From: an uncultured Ruminococcus sp.
GTDB lineage: Bacteria > Bacillota > Clostridia > Oscillospirales > Ruminococcaceae
Direction: 5' to 3'
Assembly (NCBI GenBank): GCA_937894495.1
Contig: CALCRR010000225.1
Coordinates: 1-21,569 of the forward strand
Length of the DNA: 21,569 bases
This document shows positions 13,881 through 21,569 of this stretch, piece after piece. Below the pieces are notes generated by a model. The model ran no database searches, had not been told where the DNA came from, and worked only from the letters and a program-made list of their open reading frames with translations. Both the position numbers and the translations under genes were made by a program. Each line of letters opens with the position of its first letter. The stretch's first letter is position 1.

Positions 13881-14171
13881 AAAAGCTGGGGGTACTTTTG
13901 TGGCGGCTAGTATTTTGTGACGCTGCGCGAACCCTGTAAAATGATGACTTAGTGCGTCGTAGGGAATTTGATCAAATCTAATTTTGCCCCACTGAAACGG
14001 TGCGGAGCTTTTGTTGCTCACACTTTGATGACGGCGCAAGCCTTATAAAATCTTGACTTTGAGCGCCGTACTGCATTTGATCAAATCTAATTTTGCCCCA
14101 CTAAAGCCATGTGAAGTTTTTCAGACCTTTGTATTTGTGCGTTTTACTGCACAATTTTGTAAGGTTATTTT

Positions 14172-14207
14172 CTAGCCACTAGCACTCTAACGGCTAGCGC
14201 CTAGCAG
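14172..14207 (+). repeat. Heptamer array (CTAGCNN type)
   Basis: CTAGCCA, CTAGCAC, one extra base, CTAACGG, CTAGCGC, CTAGCAG. The fifth base and the last two vary; the CTAGC start is kept in four of the five units. Confidence 0.6.
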
Positions 14208-14353
14208 GAACATTGTGTATTTTTGCGTTTACCACGTATTTGGCAGGTCATTTTTTTGACTATGACTCCTTAGCCCCCGGTCGCTATGGCGGTTCATCAA
14301 ACAATTATGCGAAGGACAGACCTGCCCTGTTCTCAAACTAATAAACTCACAAT

Positions 14354-14374
14354 AATTATGAATTATGAATTAGA
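14354..14374 (+). repeat. Heptamer array (AATTATG type)
   Basis: AATTATG, AATTATG, AATTAGA. A related pair, AATTATA AATTATG, lies at 15602-15615 across the stop codon of hypF. Confidence 0.6.
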
Positions 14375-14413
14375 CCACCGCCTGGCAGGCTGAACCCGAT
14401 AATAAGTAATCAT

Positions 14414-14448
14414 GCGTTTTATCAAACTATTTGGTAAAACGCTTTTTT
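14414..14448 (+). terminator. Orphan rightward terminator
   Basis: A 13-bp stem (14414-14426 with 14430-14442, one G-U), a 3-nt loop and TTTTTT (14443-14448). The T-run is on the rightward side only, yet the neighbouring gene (14467-14949) is leftward. It may end a rightward non-coding transcript, or it may act as a hairpin at the 3' end of the leftward mRNA. Confidence 0.7.
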
Positions 14449-14466
14449 CCTGCTTTCTGCCCCTTG

Positions 14467-14949
14467 TCAGTAACCGCTGTTCCGCCGGCGGATCATATAC
14501 TCTATAGCCACTGCCCCGACGCCCAGACCCAGTAGAACGAGATAATTCCTTCTTCCCGCGGCTATTGCGGCAGAGGGCTCCACCATCAGCTTGCCGGGGT
14601 CGTTTTTATCGTAATAAACGGTCAGCTCGCTGCCTACCTTGGCTCCCTCTATGTAGCGCTCTATCACTTCATCATGCTCTACGCCGTTATTGTCTGTAAA
14701 ATTCACATAATACCTATAGGTCGGCGTACTGTACTTGCCTGAACCCTCATGGATATATGTATCGGTTATTACCGCCTTTGCAGGCAGAGCGTTGACCTTG
14801 AACTCCTTCCATTCTTCCTTCAGCTTTACCACGCCTTCGATACGGAAAAAGGTCAGCATCAGCATTACCCCTGCTATTATTATGCTTATGGGCACTCGGG
14901 GGAGTCTCCTGCCGTCTCTGTTAAACAGCTCATCAAGTTCATCTTTCAT
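14467..14949 (-). CDS. DUF3592-type membrane protein
   Basis: 160-aa protein of unknown function. The start is the ATG at 14949, 8 nt after GAAAGGA; a TTG further up at 14970 precedes that site and is rejected. It has two membrane helices (about residues 19-38 and 132-150) around an extracytoplasmic beta-rich domain. That domain contains a conserved pattern: PAKAVITDTY, YRYYVNFTDNNGVEH, GSELTVYYDKNDPGKLMVEPSAAI. This matches the DUF3592 type. It is a paralog of the gene just upstream (same domain order, KEEWKEFK/KNEWESFK, PSAAIA). The two share an operon with a 39-bp gap. Confidence 0.8.
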   Translation of the reverse strand: MKDELDELFNRDGRRLPRVPISIIIAGVMLMLTFFRIEGVVKLKEEWKEFKVNALPAKAVITDTYIHEGSGKYSTPTYRYYVNFTDNNGVEHDEVIERYIEGAKVGSELTVYYDKNDPGKLMVEPSAAIAAGRRNYLVLLGLGVGAVAIEYMIRRRNSGY

Positions 14950-14988
14950 AGCATTGATCCTTTCTGCCAAAGCATATATCCTGCGCTG

Positions 14989-15468
14989 TCAGTATGTATT
15001 TCTGCGCCTGCCAATAAAAATCACCGCAGCTGTCACCAGCACACCTAATACAGAAAAAATAACTGTGTCCTCCCTGAGCGAAGCTATGGCGGCAGAGGGG
15101 TCTGCCATAAATTCCTCGGGGTCGTCTTTATCGTAAAAGATATCCAGCTTGATACCCACCTTTGCCTGCACTCCGCCTATATTTTGAGTATACACGTCAT
15201 GCTCATTGCCGTCGCTGTCCGTATAATTCAGGTAAAAGGTATATTCCTTTCCGCCCCGTGGCATTTGGTGTGAGCTTATATCGGTAACGGTCGCCTGAGC
15301 CGGCAGACCATTCTTCTTGAAGCTTTCCCACTCATTTTTAAGGCTCACCGATTTTACCACGCCGTGGATAATGAACATCAGCAGGACCACTATGATCATA
15401 ATTATCAGAACTATCCGCGGCACCTCACCGCTGCTGTTGCGAAGAATACCGCCAAGCTTGTTTTTCAT
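14989..15468 (-). CDS. DUF3592-type membrane protein, tandem paralog
   Basis: 159-aa protein starting at the ATG at 15468. It has the same architecture as its neighbour: helix about 18-38, extracytoplasmic domain with YTFYLNYTDSDGNEHD and KLDIFYDKDDPEEFMADPSAAIAS, helix about 133-152, and a basic C-terminal RRRNTY. The ribosome binding site region is nearly the same as in the neighbour (GCAGAAAGG then 8 nt then ATG), consistent with tandem duplication that included the translation signal. The function is not known; the domain resembles others found in bacterial envelope proteins. Confidence 0.8.
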   Translation of the reverse strand: MKNKLGGILRNSSGEVPRIVLIIMIIVVLLMFIIHGVVKSVSLKNEWESFKKNGLPAQATVTDISSHQMPRGGKEYTFYLNYTDSDGNEHDVYTQNIGGVQAKVGIKLDIFYDKDDPEEFMADPSAAIASLREDTVIFSVLGVLVTAAVIFIGRRRNTY

Positions 15469-15603
15469 ATCATTATACCTTTCTGCCGCAGCAAATCAAG
15501 TTACGCTCAAAAGCATTTGTCTTTCTGCCCATATGCTCCCACACATTCGGGTGAGAAAAGACAGCAGGTGGTCAAAAAAATATTTCAAACTACCCCGTAT
15601 CAA
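15469..15603. other. Short spacer after hypF
   Basis: 135 bp without a gene, convincing terminator or sigma-A promoter. The DUF3592 pair may therefore be read through from the hypF side. Confidence 0.4.
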
Positions 15604-17913
15604 TTATAAATTATGGAGCCCGAAAGCCGCCTGTCCCAGACAGATACCGCCGTCATTTGGCGGTATAAGGCTGTGTACCAGCACCTCAAAGCCGTTTTCT
15701 TCAAGCAAGCTTTTCGCAAGGCGCACCAGCAGCCTGTTCTGGAAAACTCCGCCGCTCAGTGCGCAGGCGGTGATACCGCTCTGCTCTCTCAAATTCACGC
15801 AGGCTGTAAGTATCATCTCTGCCAGGGCTTTGTGGAAAGCGTAAGCCAGCCGCCTGGTGTTTTCTATTGAGCTGTCTTTCAGGTGCTCCTCGGCGATAAA
15901 TGCCGCAAGCTTTGTGGTATCAAGGGTGATAAAGCCATTATCGGTCAGGCTGCCGATCTCGGTCAGCTCTGTCTCCCCCTGCTCTCTTTCAAAAAGCTCT
16001 GCCTCGTACATAAGGGCTGTTGACGCCTCACCCTCAAAGGTCGAGGCTTTTCTTATGCCCAGTATAGCCGATACTGCGTCAAAGATCCTGCCGCAGCTGG
16101 TGGACCTGACTGCATTTATGCCCTTGTCAGCCATTACCGACTGCAGCTTGAAGGTTTTTTCATCGCAAAGGTCAAGCCTTTTGCATATCTCCCCAGCCTG
16201 CTCGCCGAAGCCGTCACGCATGAGCTGCACCGCAATGCGCCAGCCCTCTTTGGCTGATACATCGCCGCCCACCTGCATAAAGGGCTTTATGCTGCCGAGC
16301 CTTTCATAGCCCTTATAGTCACACACCATAACCTCGCCGCCCCATATCGTGCCGTCGTCGCCGTAGCCCGTGCCGTCGAAGGATATGCCTATCACCTTGT
16401 CCTCAAAGCCGTTTTCAGCCATGCATGAAAGTATGTGGGCATAGTGGTGCTGCACCCTTATAAGCGGCAGCCCTTTTTCCTTAGCTATCTCCTCGGCTAC
16501 CCTCACGGTGTTGTACATGGGGTGAGTATCGCAGACCACCGCCTGCGGCTCTGCTTCAAGCAGACCGCACATTCTCTCCACCGACTCTCTCAGTGCGGCT
16601 ACAGTGCGTATATCAGCCATATCTCCCACATATGGCGAGGGGTAGAGCAGGCTGTTTCTGCCTATGCAGAAGGTGTTTTTAAGCTCGCCGCCGATAGCAA
16701 GCACCTGTTTGCCCTCGCAGCCCTTTAGCATAACAGGCAGCGGTGCAAAGCCCCTTGAACGCCTTATCATATAGGGCTTATCAAAAAGCCAGTCGCATAC
16801 CGAGTCATCGGCTCTCAGCAATATTTTTCTGTTGTGAGACATTATAACATCGCAGAATTTGCCTATCTCCTTAACTGCATCCTCGTCATTGCGGCAGATA
16901 GGCGCACCTCTCACATTTCCGCTGGTCATTACCAGACAGTCGGTCATCTCCACACCGTCAGGGTAGTCAAACAGCAGCATCTGCACAGGGGCATAGGGCA
17001 GCATGACTCCCACAGTGAGATTATCGGGGGCTATCTCGTCACACAGGCTGCTATGCTCACCCTTTTCAAGCAGCATTATAGGCTTCTGCCAGCCTGTGAG
17101 ATATTCCTCCTGCCCACTTTGTACAAGGCACTCACGCATGGCGGTGTCGATATCCTTCATCATAACCGCAAAGGGCTTCATGGGGCGGTTTTTGAGCTTT
17201 CTCAGCCTGCTTACCGCACTGCTGTTTTTGGCGTCGCAGCACAGGTGAAAGCCGCCTATGCCCTTTATGGCAGCTATTCTGCCCTCCATAATGCTTTTTC
17301 TCACCATAGTTATGGCGTCAGCGCCCTTTATATCGGTGCCTGTTATATAGACCTCGGGACCGCAGTCGTTGCAGCAGACAGGCTGGGCATCGTATCTTCT
17401 GGTCTCGGGGTCGGTATACTCGTCCTCACATTTTTCGCACATAGGGAACTCGCCCATGCTGGTGCGCACCCTGTCATAGGGCATGGTATCTAAAATAGTC
17501 AGCCTGGGGCCGCACTGGGTGCAGTTTATAAAGGGGTGCAGGTATCGCCTGTCATTTTTATCAAAAAGCTCAGCCCTGCACTTATCGCAGGTGGCGATAT
17601 CGGGCGATACGAAAATATCGCCGTACTCCTTTTCGCTCTCGATTATCTCAAAGCTTTCAAACTCGCCGCACTCGCCCTCTTCGCACTCGGCGCTGTCGAT
17701 ACCCAGTATCACCGATCTTTCGGGGGCGTTCACCCTGAACTCGTTTAAAAAGTCATCAAGCTGCTTATCCTCACCCTGTGCGAATATCTCAACGTAAGAG
17801 CCCTTGTTAGCCACAGTGCCCTTAACACCCAGCCTGTCGGCGGCAACAGCCGTAAAGGGACGGAAGCCCACACCCTGAACTATGCCGAATATGCGTATTT
17901 TAAGAGTTTTCAC
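15604..17913 (-). CDS. hypF: Carbamoyltransferase HypF, hydrogenase maturation
   Basis: 769-aa cytoplasmic enzyme that makes carbamoyl-adenylate from carbamoyl phosphate and ATP and passes the carbamoyl group to HypE, for the CN ligands of [NiFe] hydrogenase. It has GTG start 17913 after AAGGCGG. All domains are intact: acylphosphatase (GIVQGVGFRPF with Arg18; Asn36); two zinc-finger-like modules (Cys109/112, 131/134, 159/162, 181/184); a YrdC-like domain about 200-390 (KNRPMKPFAVM, TSGN); and a Kae1-like C-terminal domain (HHYAH 489-493, SFDGTGYGDDGTIWGGE, SGGVFQN). The length is normal for the family. No other hyp or hydrogenase gene lies in the window. It is 43 bp downstream of the nicotinate phosphoribosyltransferase gene and probably cotranscribed. 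Confidence 0.95.
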   Translation of the reverse strand: MKTLKIRIFGIVQGVGFRPFTAVAADRLGVKGTVANKGSYVEIFAQGEDKQLDDFLNEFRVNAPERSVILGIDSAECEEGECGEFESFEIIESEKEYGDIFVSPDIATCDKCRAELFDKNDRRYLHPFINCTQCGPRLTILDTMPYDRVRTSMGEFPMCEKCEDEYTDPETRRYDAQPVCCNDCGPEVYITGTDIKGADAITMVRKSIMEGRIAAIKGIGGFHLCCDAKNSSAVSRLRKLKNRPMKPFAVMMKDIDTAMRECLVQSGQEEYLTGWQKPIMLLEKGEHSSLCDEIAPDNLTVGVMLPYAPVQMLLFDYPDGVEMTDCLVMTSGNVRGAPICRNDEDAVKEIGKFCDVIMSHNRKILLRADDSVCDWLFDKPYMIRRSRGFAPLPVMLKGCEGKQVLAIGGELKNTFCIGRNSLLYPSPYVGDMADIRTVAALRESVERMCGLLEAEPQAVVCDTHPMYNTVRVAEEIAKEKGLPLIRVQHHYAHILSCMAENGFEDKVIGISFDGTGYGDDGTIWGGEVMVCDYKGYERLGSIKPFMQVGGDVSAKEGWRIAVQLMRDGFGEQAGEICKRLDLCDEKTFKLQSVMADKGINAVRSTSCGRIFDAVSAILGIRKASTFEGEASTALMYEAELFEREQGETELTEIGSLTDNGFITLDTTKLAAFIAEEHLKDSSIENTRRLAYAFHKALAEMILTACVNLREQSGITACALSGGVFQNRLLVRLAKSLLEENGFEVLVHSLIPPNDGGICLGQAAFGLHNL

Positions 17914-17956
17914 AGCCTACACCGCCTTAACGCTCCGACATACAGCCGGCAAATTA

Positions 17957-19399
17957 TCACTTATCTCTGCCCTCAAGCAGTCTGTCCTTTATATCCCAGA
18001 GCTTTTTTGAGAGGTCAACATAATAGTTATGGGGGTTTTCAAACCTTGTTACCTCGTCCCATAGGGTATCAAGCTCTGCCTTTGCATAATCAAGTATCTC
18101 GCTGTAGCTGGGCTTTTTATAGACAAGCTCGCCGTTTTTGAAGATCGGCACCAGCAGCTCTCTGGCTTCAAAGCTGTTTACTCTCTTTTTCTTCCAGGTA
18201 TACTGGGGGTCAAAAAGCAGCAGCTCTTTATTTTCGTCTATCTCTTCATCATACACCGTCAGCAGGTCCGCCAGAGCCTTGTGGTTCTCCTTGTCATAAA
18301 TACGGTAGACCTTTTTGAAGTGTGGGTTGGTTATTTTTATAACGTTCTCGGATATTTTTATCTTGGGTATTATCTCACCGTTTTCGTCCTCAACAGCCAC
18401 CAGCTTATAAACTCCGCCGAAAACAGGCTCGCTTCTGGCGGTTATAAGTCTTTCGCCCACGCCGAAGCTGTTGATCTTAGCACCCTGGAATATCATATCC
18501 CTGATGATATACTCGTCCAGCGAATTTGAGGCTATTATCTTACAGTCGCTGTAGCCTGCGTCGTCCAGCATTTTTCTGGCTTTTTTTGAAAGGTAGGTGA
18601 TATCTCCCGAGTCGAGTCTTATACCCTTGGGGCGCTTGCCCAGGGGCTTTAGTACCTCGTCAAAAGCCTTTATAGCGTTGGGCACGCCGCTGCCCAGCAC
18701 GTTGTAGGTATCCACCAGCAGCACGGTGCTGTCGGGGTAGCATTTGCAGTATGCCGCAAAAGCGTCATACTCGCTGTCAAACATCTGCACCCATGAATGT
18801 GCCATAGTGCCTGTTGCAGGGAAGCCGAATTTTTCATCAACTACGGTGCAGGCGGTATTCAGGCAGCCGCCTATGCCTGCGGCTCTTGCGCCGTAGATAG
18901 CCGCATCTCCGCCGTGGGCTCTTCTCGAGCCGAACTCGGAAACAGCCCTGCCCTGTGCTGCCCTGACTATACGGTTAGCCTTGGTCGCTATAAGCGTCTG
19001 GTGGTTTATGCAAAGCAGCAGATATGTCTCGATAAGCTGTGCTTCTATGGCAGGAGCTCTCACCGTGATAAGGGGCTCGTTGGGGAACACCACTGTACCC
19101 TCGGGCACAGCCCAGATATCTCCCGTGAATTTAAAGGTCCTGAGATATTCAAGAAACTCCTCGCTGAAAACGCCCTTGCTCCTGAGAAACGCAATATCCT
19201 CATCATCAAAGTGCAGCTGCATGACATAGTCTATCACCTGCTCCAGTCCGCAGGCGACGGCAAAGCCGCCGTTATCGGGTATTCTTCTGAAAAACAGGTC
19301 AAAGTAGGATATCTTGTCAGCCATACCGCTGAGCAGATAACCGTTGCCCATAGTGAGCTCATAAAAATCACACAGCATTGTGTAGTTGAAGCTTGTCAT
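17957..19399 (-). CDS. pncB: Nicotinate phosphoribosyltransferase
   Basis: 480-aa cytoplasmic enzyme of NAD salvage (nicotinate + PRPP + ATP to nicotinate mononucleotide, EC 6.3.4.21). It starts at the ATG at 19399, 9 nt after GGAGG, and ends in a double stop TGATAA. Motifs are the N-terminal TMLCDFYELTMGNGY, the substrate region EFGSRRAHGG, GTMAHSW with the His that is phosphorylated in the family, and LLVDTYN and GIRLDSGD of the PRPP-binding barrel. It lies between the Na/phosphate transporter gene and hypF, all leftward, with 97-bp and 43-bp gaps. Confidence 0.95.
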   Translation of the reverse strand: MTSFNYTMLCDFYELTMGNGYLLSGMADKISYFDLFFRRIPDNGGFAVACGLEQVIDYVMQLHFDDEDIAFLRSKGVFSEEFLEYLRTFKFTGDIWAVPEGTVVFPNEPLITVRAPAIEAQLIETYLLLCINHQTLIATKANRIVRAAQGRAVSEFGSRRAHGGDAAIYGARAAGIGGCLNTACTVVDEKFGFPATGTMAHSWVQMFDSEYDAFAAYCKCYPDSTVLLVDTYNVLGSGVPNAIKAFDEVLKPLGKRPKGIRLDSGDITYLSKKARKMLDDAGYSDCKIIASNSLDEYIIRDMIFQGAKINSFGVGERLITARSEPVFGGVYKLVAVEDENGEIIPKIKISENVIKITNPHFKKVYRIYDKENHKALADLLTVYDEEIDENKELLLFDPQYTWKKKRVNSFEARELLVPIFKNGELVYKKPSYSEILDYAKAELDTLWDEVTRFENPHNYYVDLSKKLWDIKDRLLEGRDK

Positions 19400-19496
19400 A
19401 TCACGACACCTCCGAAGTCAGGATCATTATTCAAGTTTATTGCCATAGTTGTTTCAGTATATTTATATCAACAGCCGATAAACAGCTAAGCAGGGT

Positions 19497-21290
19497 TCAT
19501 ATCGCTTTCAGCGAGAACCTGCTTGCATATTCATTTATCTTGTTCTCATACTCCTTATTGCCGCTGTGGTGCAGATCGTCCAGATACTCATGCTTTTTAA
19601 GAGTCTCATACTGCTTTTTGTTGGATATGAGGTAGATAGCTATATTTGAGCAGTGGTCGGATATCCTCTCCACATTGGTGAGTATATCCAGAAAATGTAT
19701 TCCCACCTCGATATTGCAAAGACCCTTCTTTGAGCGGTCGATGTGTACTGCCTTCAGCTCCTCCACCAGTCGGTCTACCACCTCTTCCAGGGGCTCTATC
19801 TCGGTGAGTACCTCCATATCCAGCGATTTGGTAGCTTCGATAGCTAGCCCGATTATCTCAGTGATAGCGTCGCAGACCACGCCCAGCTCCTTCTGCGCCT
19901 GCTCGGAAAATCCAATTTCTTCCTCATACAGCACAGTTGCTGTCTCGCTGATATTAACGGTGTAGTCGCCTATCCTCTCATACTCAGATATAAGGTGGAA
20001 AAGGGTGGTCACCATTCTCGACTCGTCCTCGTTAAGGGCGCAGTCGTTAAGCTTTATGAGGTACTGACCGACTCTGTCCTCCAGCCTGTCGATAAGGTCC
20101 TCACGCTCCTGTATCTTCTCTATCTCTTTAAGGTCGTATTTTTCAAACAGACCTCTTACTGTTTTAAAGTTCTTTCTGGCATATATGCCCATCTGCACAA
20201 CAGCTTCCTTGGTCTGGGCGATAGCCACGTTAGGTGTAACGAGGAAGCGCTCGTCCAGCAGGTCCTCCTTGGAGAAGGTATCGTCGTCCTCCTCACCGGG
20301 CTTGTCACGCACCGTCAGGCAGGCAAGCTTTTCAAGAGCTCCTGCAAAGGGTATGAATACCATAGTTACCACAACGTTGAAAATGGTGTGGAAGTTGGCA
20401 ATATTGTCCATTGTGAACTCCTTTTCCCAGAAGGGCCAGCCAATGGTGAACTGGACGATATAGATGACCGCCAGAAACATTATAGTACCCAGCAGGTTGA
20501 AATAGAAGTGCAGCAGGGCTGCTCTTTTCGCATTTTTTGATGATTTAAGGCTGGAAAGCAGAGGTGTGGCACAGGTGCCGATATTGGTGCCCATGATGAT
20601 AGGGAACGCCGACGCAAACAGCACAGCTCCCCCGGACTCGCTGGAAATTACCTGCAAAATACCTACTGCGGCGGCACTGCTCTGCGTGCATATTGTTACC
20701 ACTATACCCACCAGTATACCAAGCAGGGGGTTCTGCAGCACCTCAAACACTCTCTTAACGGCGTCTGAGCCCGAGAGCATGGGACCTATAGAGCTTCTCA
20801 TGGTATTTATTCCCGTAAACAGGATAGCCACGCCTATGAGTATCTCGCCCACCGTCTTGTATTTATTTTTCTTTGAGAACATAATAAGTATTATGCCTGC
20901 GATAGCCAGTATCGCCGAAAGATTTGTGGGGGTTATAAGGTTTACAAAAAAGTTGTCCGAACCGTCAAGCTGGGCGAGCCTTAATATCTGGGCGGTGACG
21001 GTGGTGCCGATGTTTGCGCCCATGATTATGCCCACAGCTCCCCTTAGCTTTAAAAGCCCTGCATTAACAAGACCGATAACGATAACAGTGGTGGCAGTTG
21101 AGGACTGCACCGCTGCGGTAACTATCGCACCGAACAAAACGCTTGTAAAAATGTTGCCCGATACCCTGGCAAGTATTTTCTCCATCAATCCGCCCGAGGT
21201 CTTTTCAAGACCCGCACTGAGTGTGTTCATGCCGAACATGAACAGAGCCAGACCGCCTATGGCTGTAAGAACATTAAAAAACACAGTCAT
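19497..21290 (-). CDS. Na+/phosphate cotransporter with PhoU-like C-terminal domain
   Basis: 597-aa membrane protein (NptA/YjbB type). It starts at the ATG at 21290 after AAAGGAAAGAG. It has two inverted Na/Pi-cotransporter repeats carrying the family QSS motifs (VQSSTATT 61-68 and TQSSAAAVG 202-210), each followed by an IMGANIGTT/IMGTNIGTC segment. The membrane part ends near residue 325. Residues about 355-575 form helical PhoU-like repeats, cytoplasmic, thought in this family to modulate transport. It may import or export phosphate. It is first in a leftward run (then pncB, hypF) with a near-consensus promoter at 21371-21399. Confidence 0.92.
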   Translation of the reverse strand: MTVFFNVLTAIGGLALFMFGMNTLSAGLEKTSGGLMEKILARVSGNIFTSVLFGAIVTAAVQSSTATTVIVIGLVNAGLLKLRGAVGIIMGANIGTTVTAQILRLAQLDGSDNFFVNLITPTNLSAILAIAGIILIMFSKKNKYKTVGEILIGVAILFTGINTMRSSIGPMLSGSDAVKRVFEVLQNPLLGILVGIVVTICTQSSAAAVGILQVISSESGGAVLFASAFPIIMGTNIGTCATPLLSSLKSSKNAKRAALLHFYFNLLGTIMFLAVIYIVQFTIGWPFWEKEFTMDNIANFHTIFNVVVTMVFIPFAGALEKLACLTVRDKPGEEDDDTFSKEDLLDERFLVTPNVAIAQTKEAVVQMGIYARKNFKTVRGLFEKYDLKEIEKIQEREDLIDRLEDRVGQYLIKLNDCALNEDESRMVTTLFHLISEYERIGDYTVNISETATVLYEEEIGFSEQAQKELGVVCDAITEIIGLAIEATKSLDMEVLTEIEPLEEVVDRLVEELKAVHIDRSKKGLCNIEVGIHFLDILTNVERISDHCSNIAIYLISNKKQYETLKKHEYLDDLHHSGNKEYENKINEYASRFSLKAI

Positions 21291-21370
21291 TTTTCTCTTT
21301 CCTTTCGCTTGCCGCTGCTTCCTTCACGCAGCTTAGTCATTTTAATTCAACACATTCTCTCACATTTTAA

Positions 21371-21399
21371 ATTATACCCTAAATCTTGCCTAAAGTCAA
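21371..21399 (-). promoter_or_regulatory. Promoter of the Na/phosphate transporter gene
   Basis: Minus strand: TTGACT (21394-21399), 17-bp spacer, TATAAT (21371-21376). The start is near 21364, giving a leader of about 74 nt with a small GCTGC/GCAGC hairpin. No PhoP-box-like direct repeat is evident here. Confidence 0.88.
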
Positions 21400-21518
21400 T
21401 TAACCACTAATAAAACCCTTGACTAATTTTTCTGTTGAAAATTATTGAATATCCACAAAACGACCGTTTTGCCCGTACCGCCGCATATGATGAGCTGTCT
21501 TACCGTGTGCAGGTTTTA

Positions 21519-21555
21519 CTGGGGAAAACCTTTCTGAAGAAAGGTTATTCCCCAG
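21519..21555. repeat. Palindromic extragenic unit at the right edge
   Basis: CTGGGGAAAACCTTTCT pairs with AGAAAGGTTATTCCCCAG (one bulged base), making a stem of about 16 bp, followed by ACCCC. It has the form of a REP-like unit; an AGACCCC-type motif also appears on the complementary strand at 10986-10993. A smaller perfect dyad, CAAAACG-AC-CGTTTTG, lies at 21456-21471. No gene is seen from 21400 to the end. Confidence 0.55.
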
Positions 21556-21569
21556 ACCCCTTTCCAAAG

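Larger units (their letters stand above)
13764..14249. repeat. Cluster of degenerate extragenic repeats
   Basis: No gene is visible. At least five degenerate copies of a core like TTTGTGCGTNNTACNNCA begin at 13814, 13949, 14058, 14134 and 14220. Copies 2 and 3 share an identical 28-bp stretch (13966-13993 and 14075-14102) that includes the palindrome ATTTGATCAAAT. Copies 1 and 2 share CTTTTGTGGC(A/G)GCTAGTATTTTG. Several copies keep a stem with changed bases on both arms (GACGC/GCGTC in copy 2, ACGGCGC/GCGCCGT in copy 3). Confidence 0.55.

Noticed and set aside
15604..15606. hypF truncated by the heptamer AATTATA/AATTATG at its stop codon
   Set aside because: The protein already has normal full length and an intact C-terminal motif region, so the repeat merely supplies or borders the stop codon.
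21287..21340. A 17-codon leftward upstream frame (ATG at 21340) whose TGA overlaps the ATG of the Na/phosphate transporter
   Set aside because: The overlap is striking (ATGA), but there is no Shine-Dalgarno before it and its composition is Lys/Arg/Glu-biased from purine-rich leader sequence. It is most likely chance.
21371..21470. PhoP-box-like repeats upstream of the Na/phosphate transporter
   Set aside because: A TTCAA-TTCAA pair on the minus strand has a 10-bp period and poor hexamer match, and the promoter already has a good -35; not supported.

Overview
The window looks like a chromosomal segment of a Gram-positive gut Clostridium relative, most probably Ruminococcus (Oscillospiraceae). 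The reasons are two secreted BspA-type leucine-rich-repeat proteins that end in Ruminococcus-style type I dockerins, a PPi-type phosphofructokinase, AAGGAGG-like ribosome binding sites, sigma-A promoters, moderate-GC genes separated by AT-rich spacers, and extragenic short repeats. I see fifteen protein genes and no tRNA, rRNA, IS element, phage or CRISPR array.

Layout. 1-1800: a sodium:solute symporter with its own extended -10 promoter and terminator. 2038-7197: two LRR-dockerin genes that bracket a phosphofructokinase (long structured leader) and a membrane-anchored SH3-domain protein. 7527-10618: an operon of YtrA-type GntR repressor, ABC ATPase and ABC-2 permease. Its promoter overlaps a palindrome matching the Bacillus YtrA operator layout. 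11027-13240: an OmpR-type response regulator and its histidine kinase, with GTGA-coupled translation. 13241-14460: about 1.2 kb without protein genes. 14467-21399, all leftward: two tandem DUF3592-type membrane proteins, hypF, a nicotinate phosphoribosyltransferase and a Na/phosphate cotransporter with a PhoU-like tail, probably read largely from the promoter at 21371-21399.

The most interesting part is the non-coding block next to the two-component genes. Two tandem segments 211 bp apart carry the same promoter block: a 24-nt identical stretch containing the direct repeat TTCATA-N5-TTCACA, 9 nt, then an extended -10 TGTTATTAT. Each is followed by different sequence with RNA-like secondary structure. 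The second ends in a very strong rightward intrinsic terminator (13631-13675) although no rightward protein gene exists there. I infer two small RNA genes controlled by an OmpR/PhoP-family regulator, plausibly the adjacent one. The block continues with degenerate repeats (13.76-14.25 kb) and an orphan rightward terminator.

A second theme is short tandem repeats with a 7-nt period in many intergenic spacers, with a different heptamer at each site. How the genes work together: the YtrA-type operon is probably a cell-envelope stress module, the two-component system a sensor with unknown signal, and the LRR-dockerin proteins extracellular scaffold-attached or adhesive proteins. Functions are read from motifs; no database search was possible.
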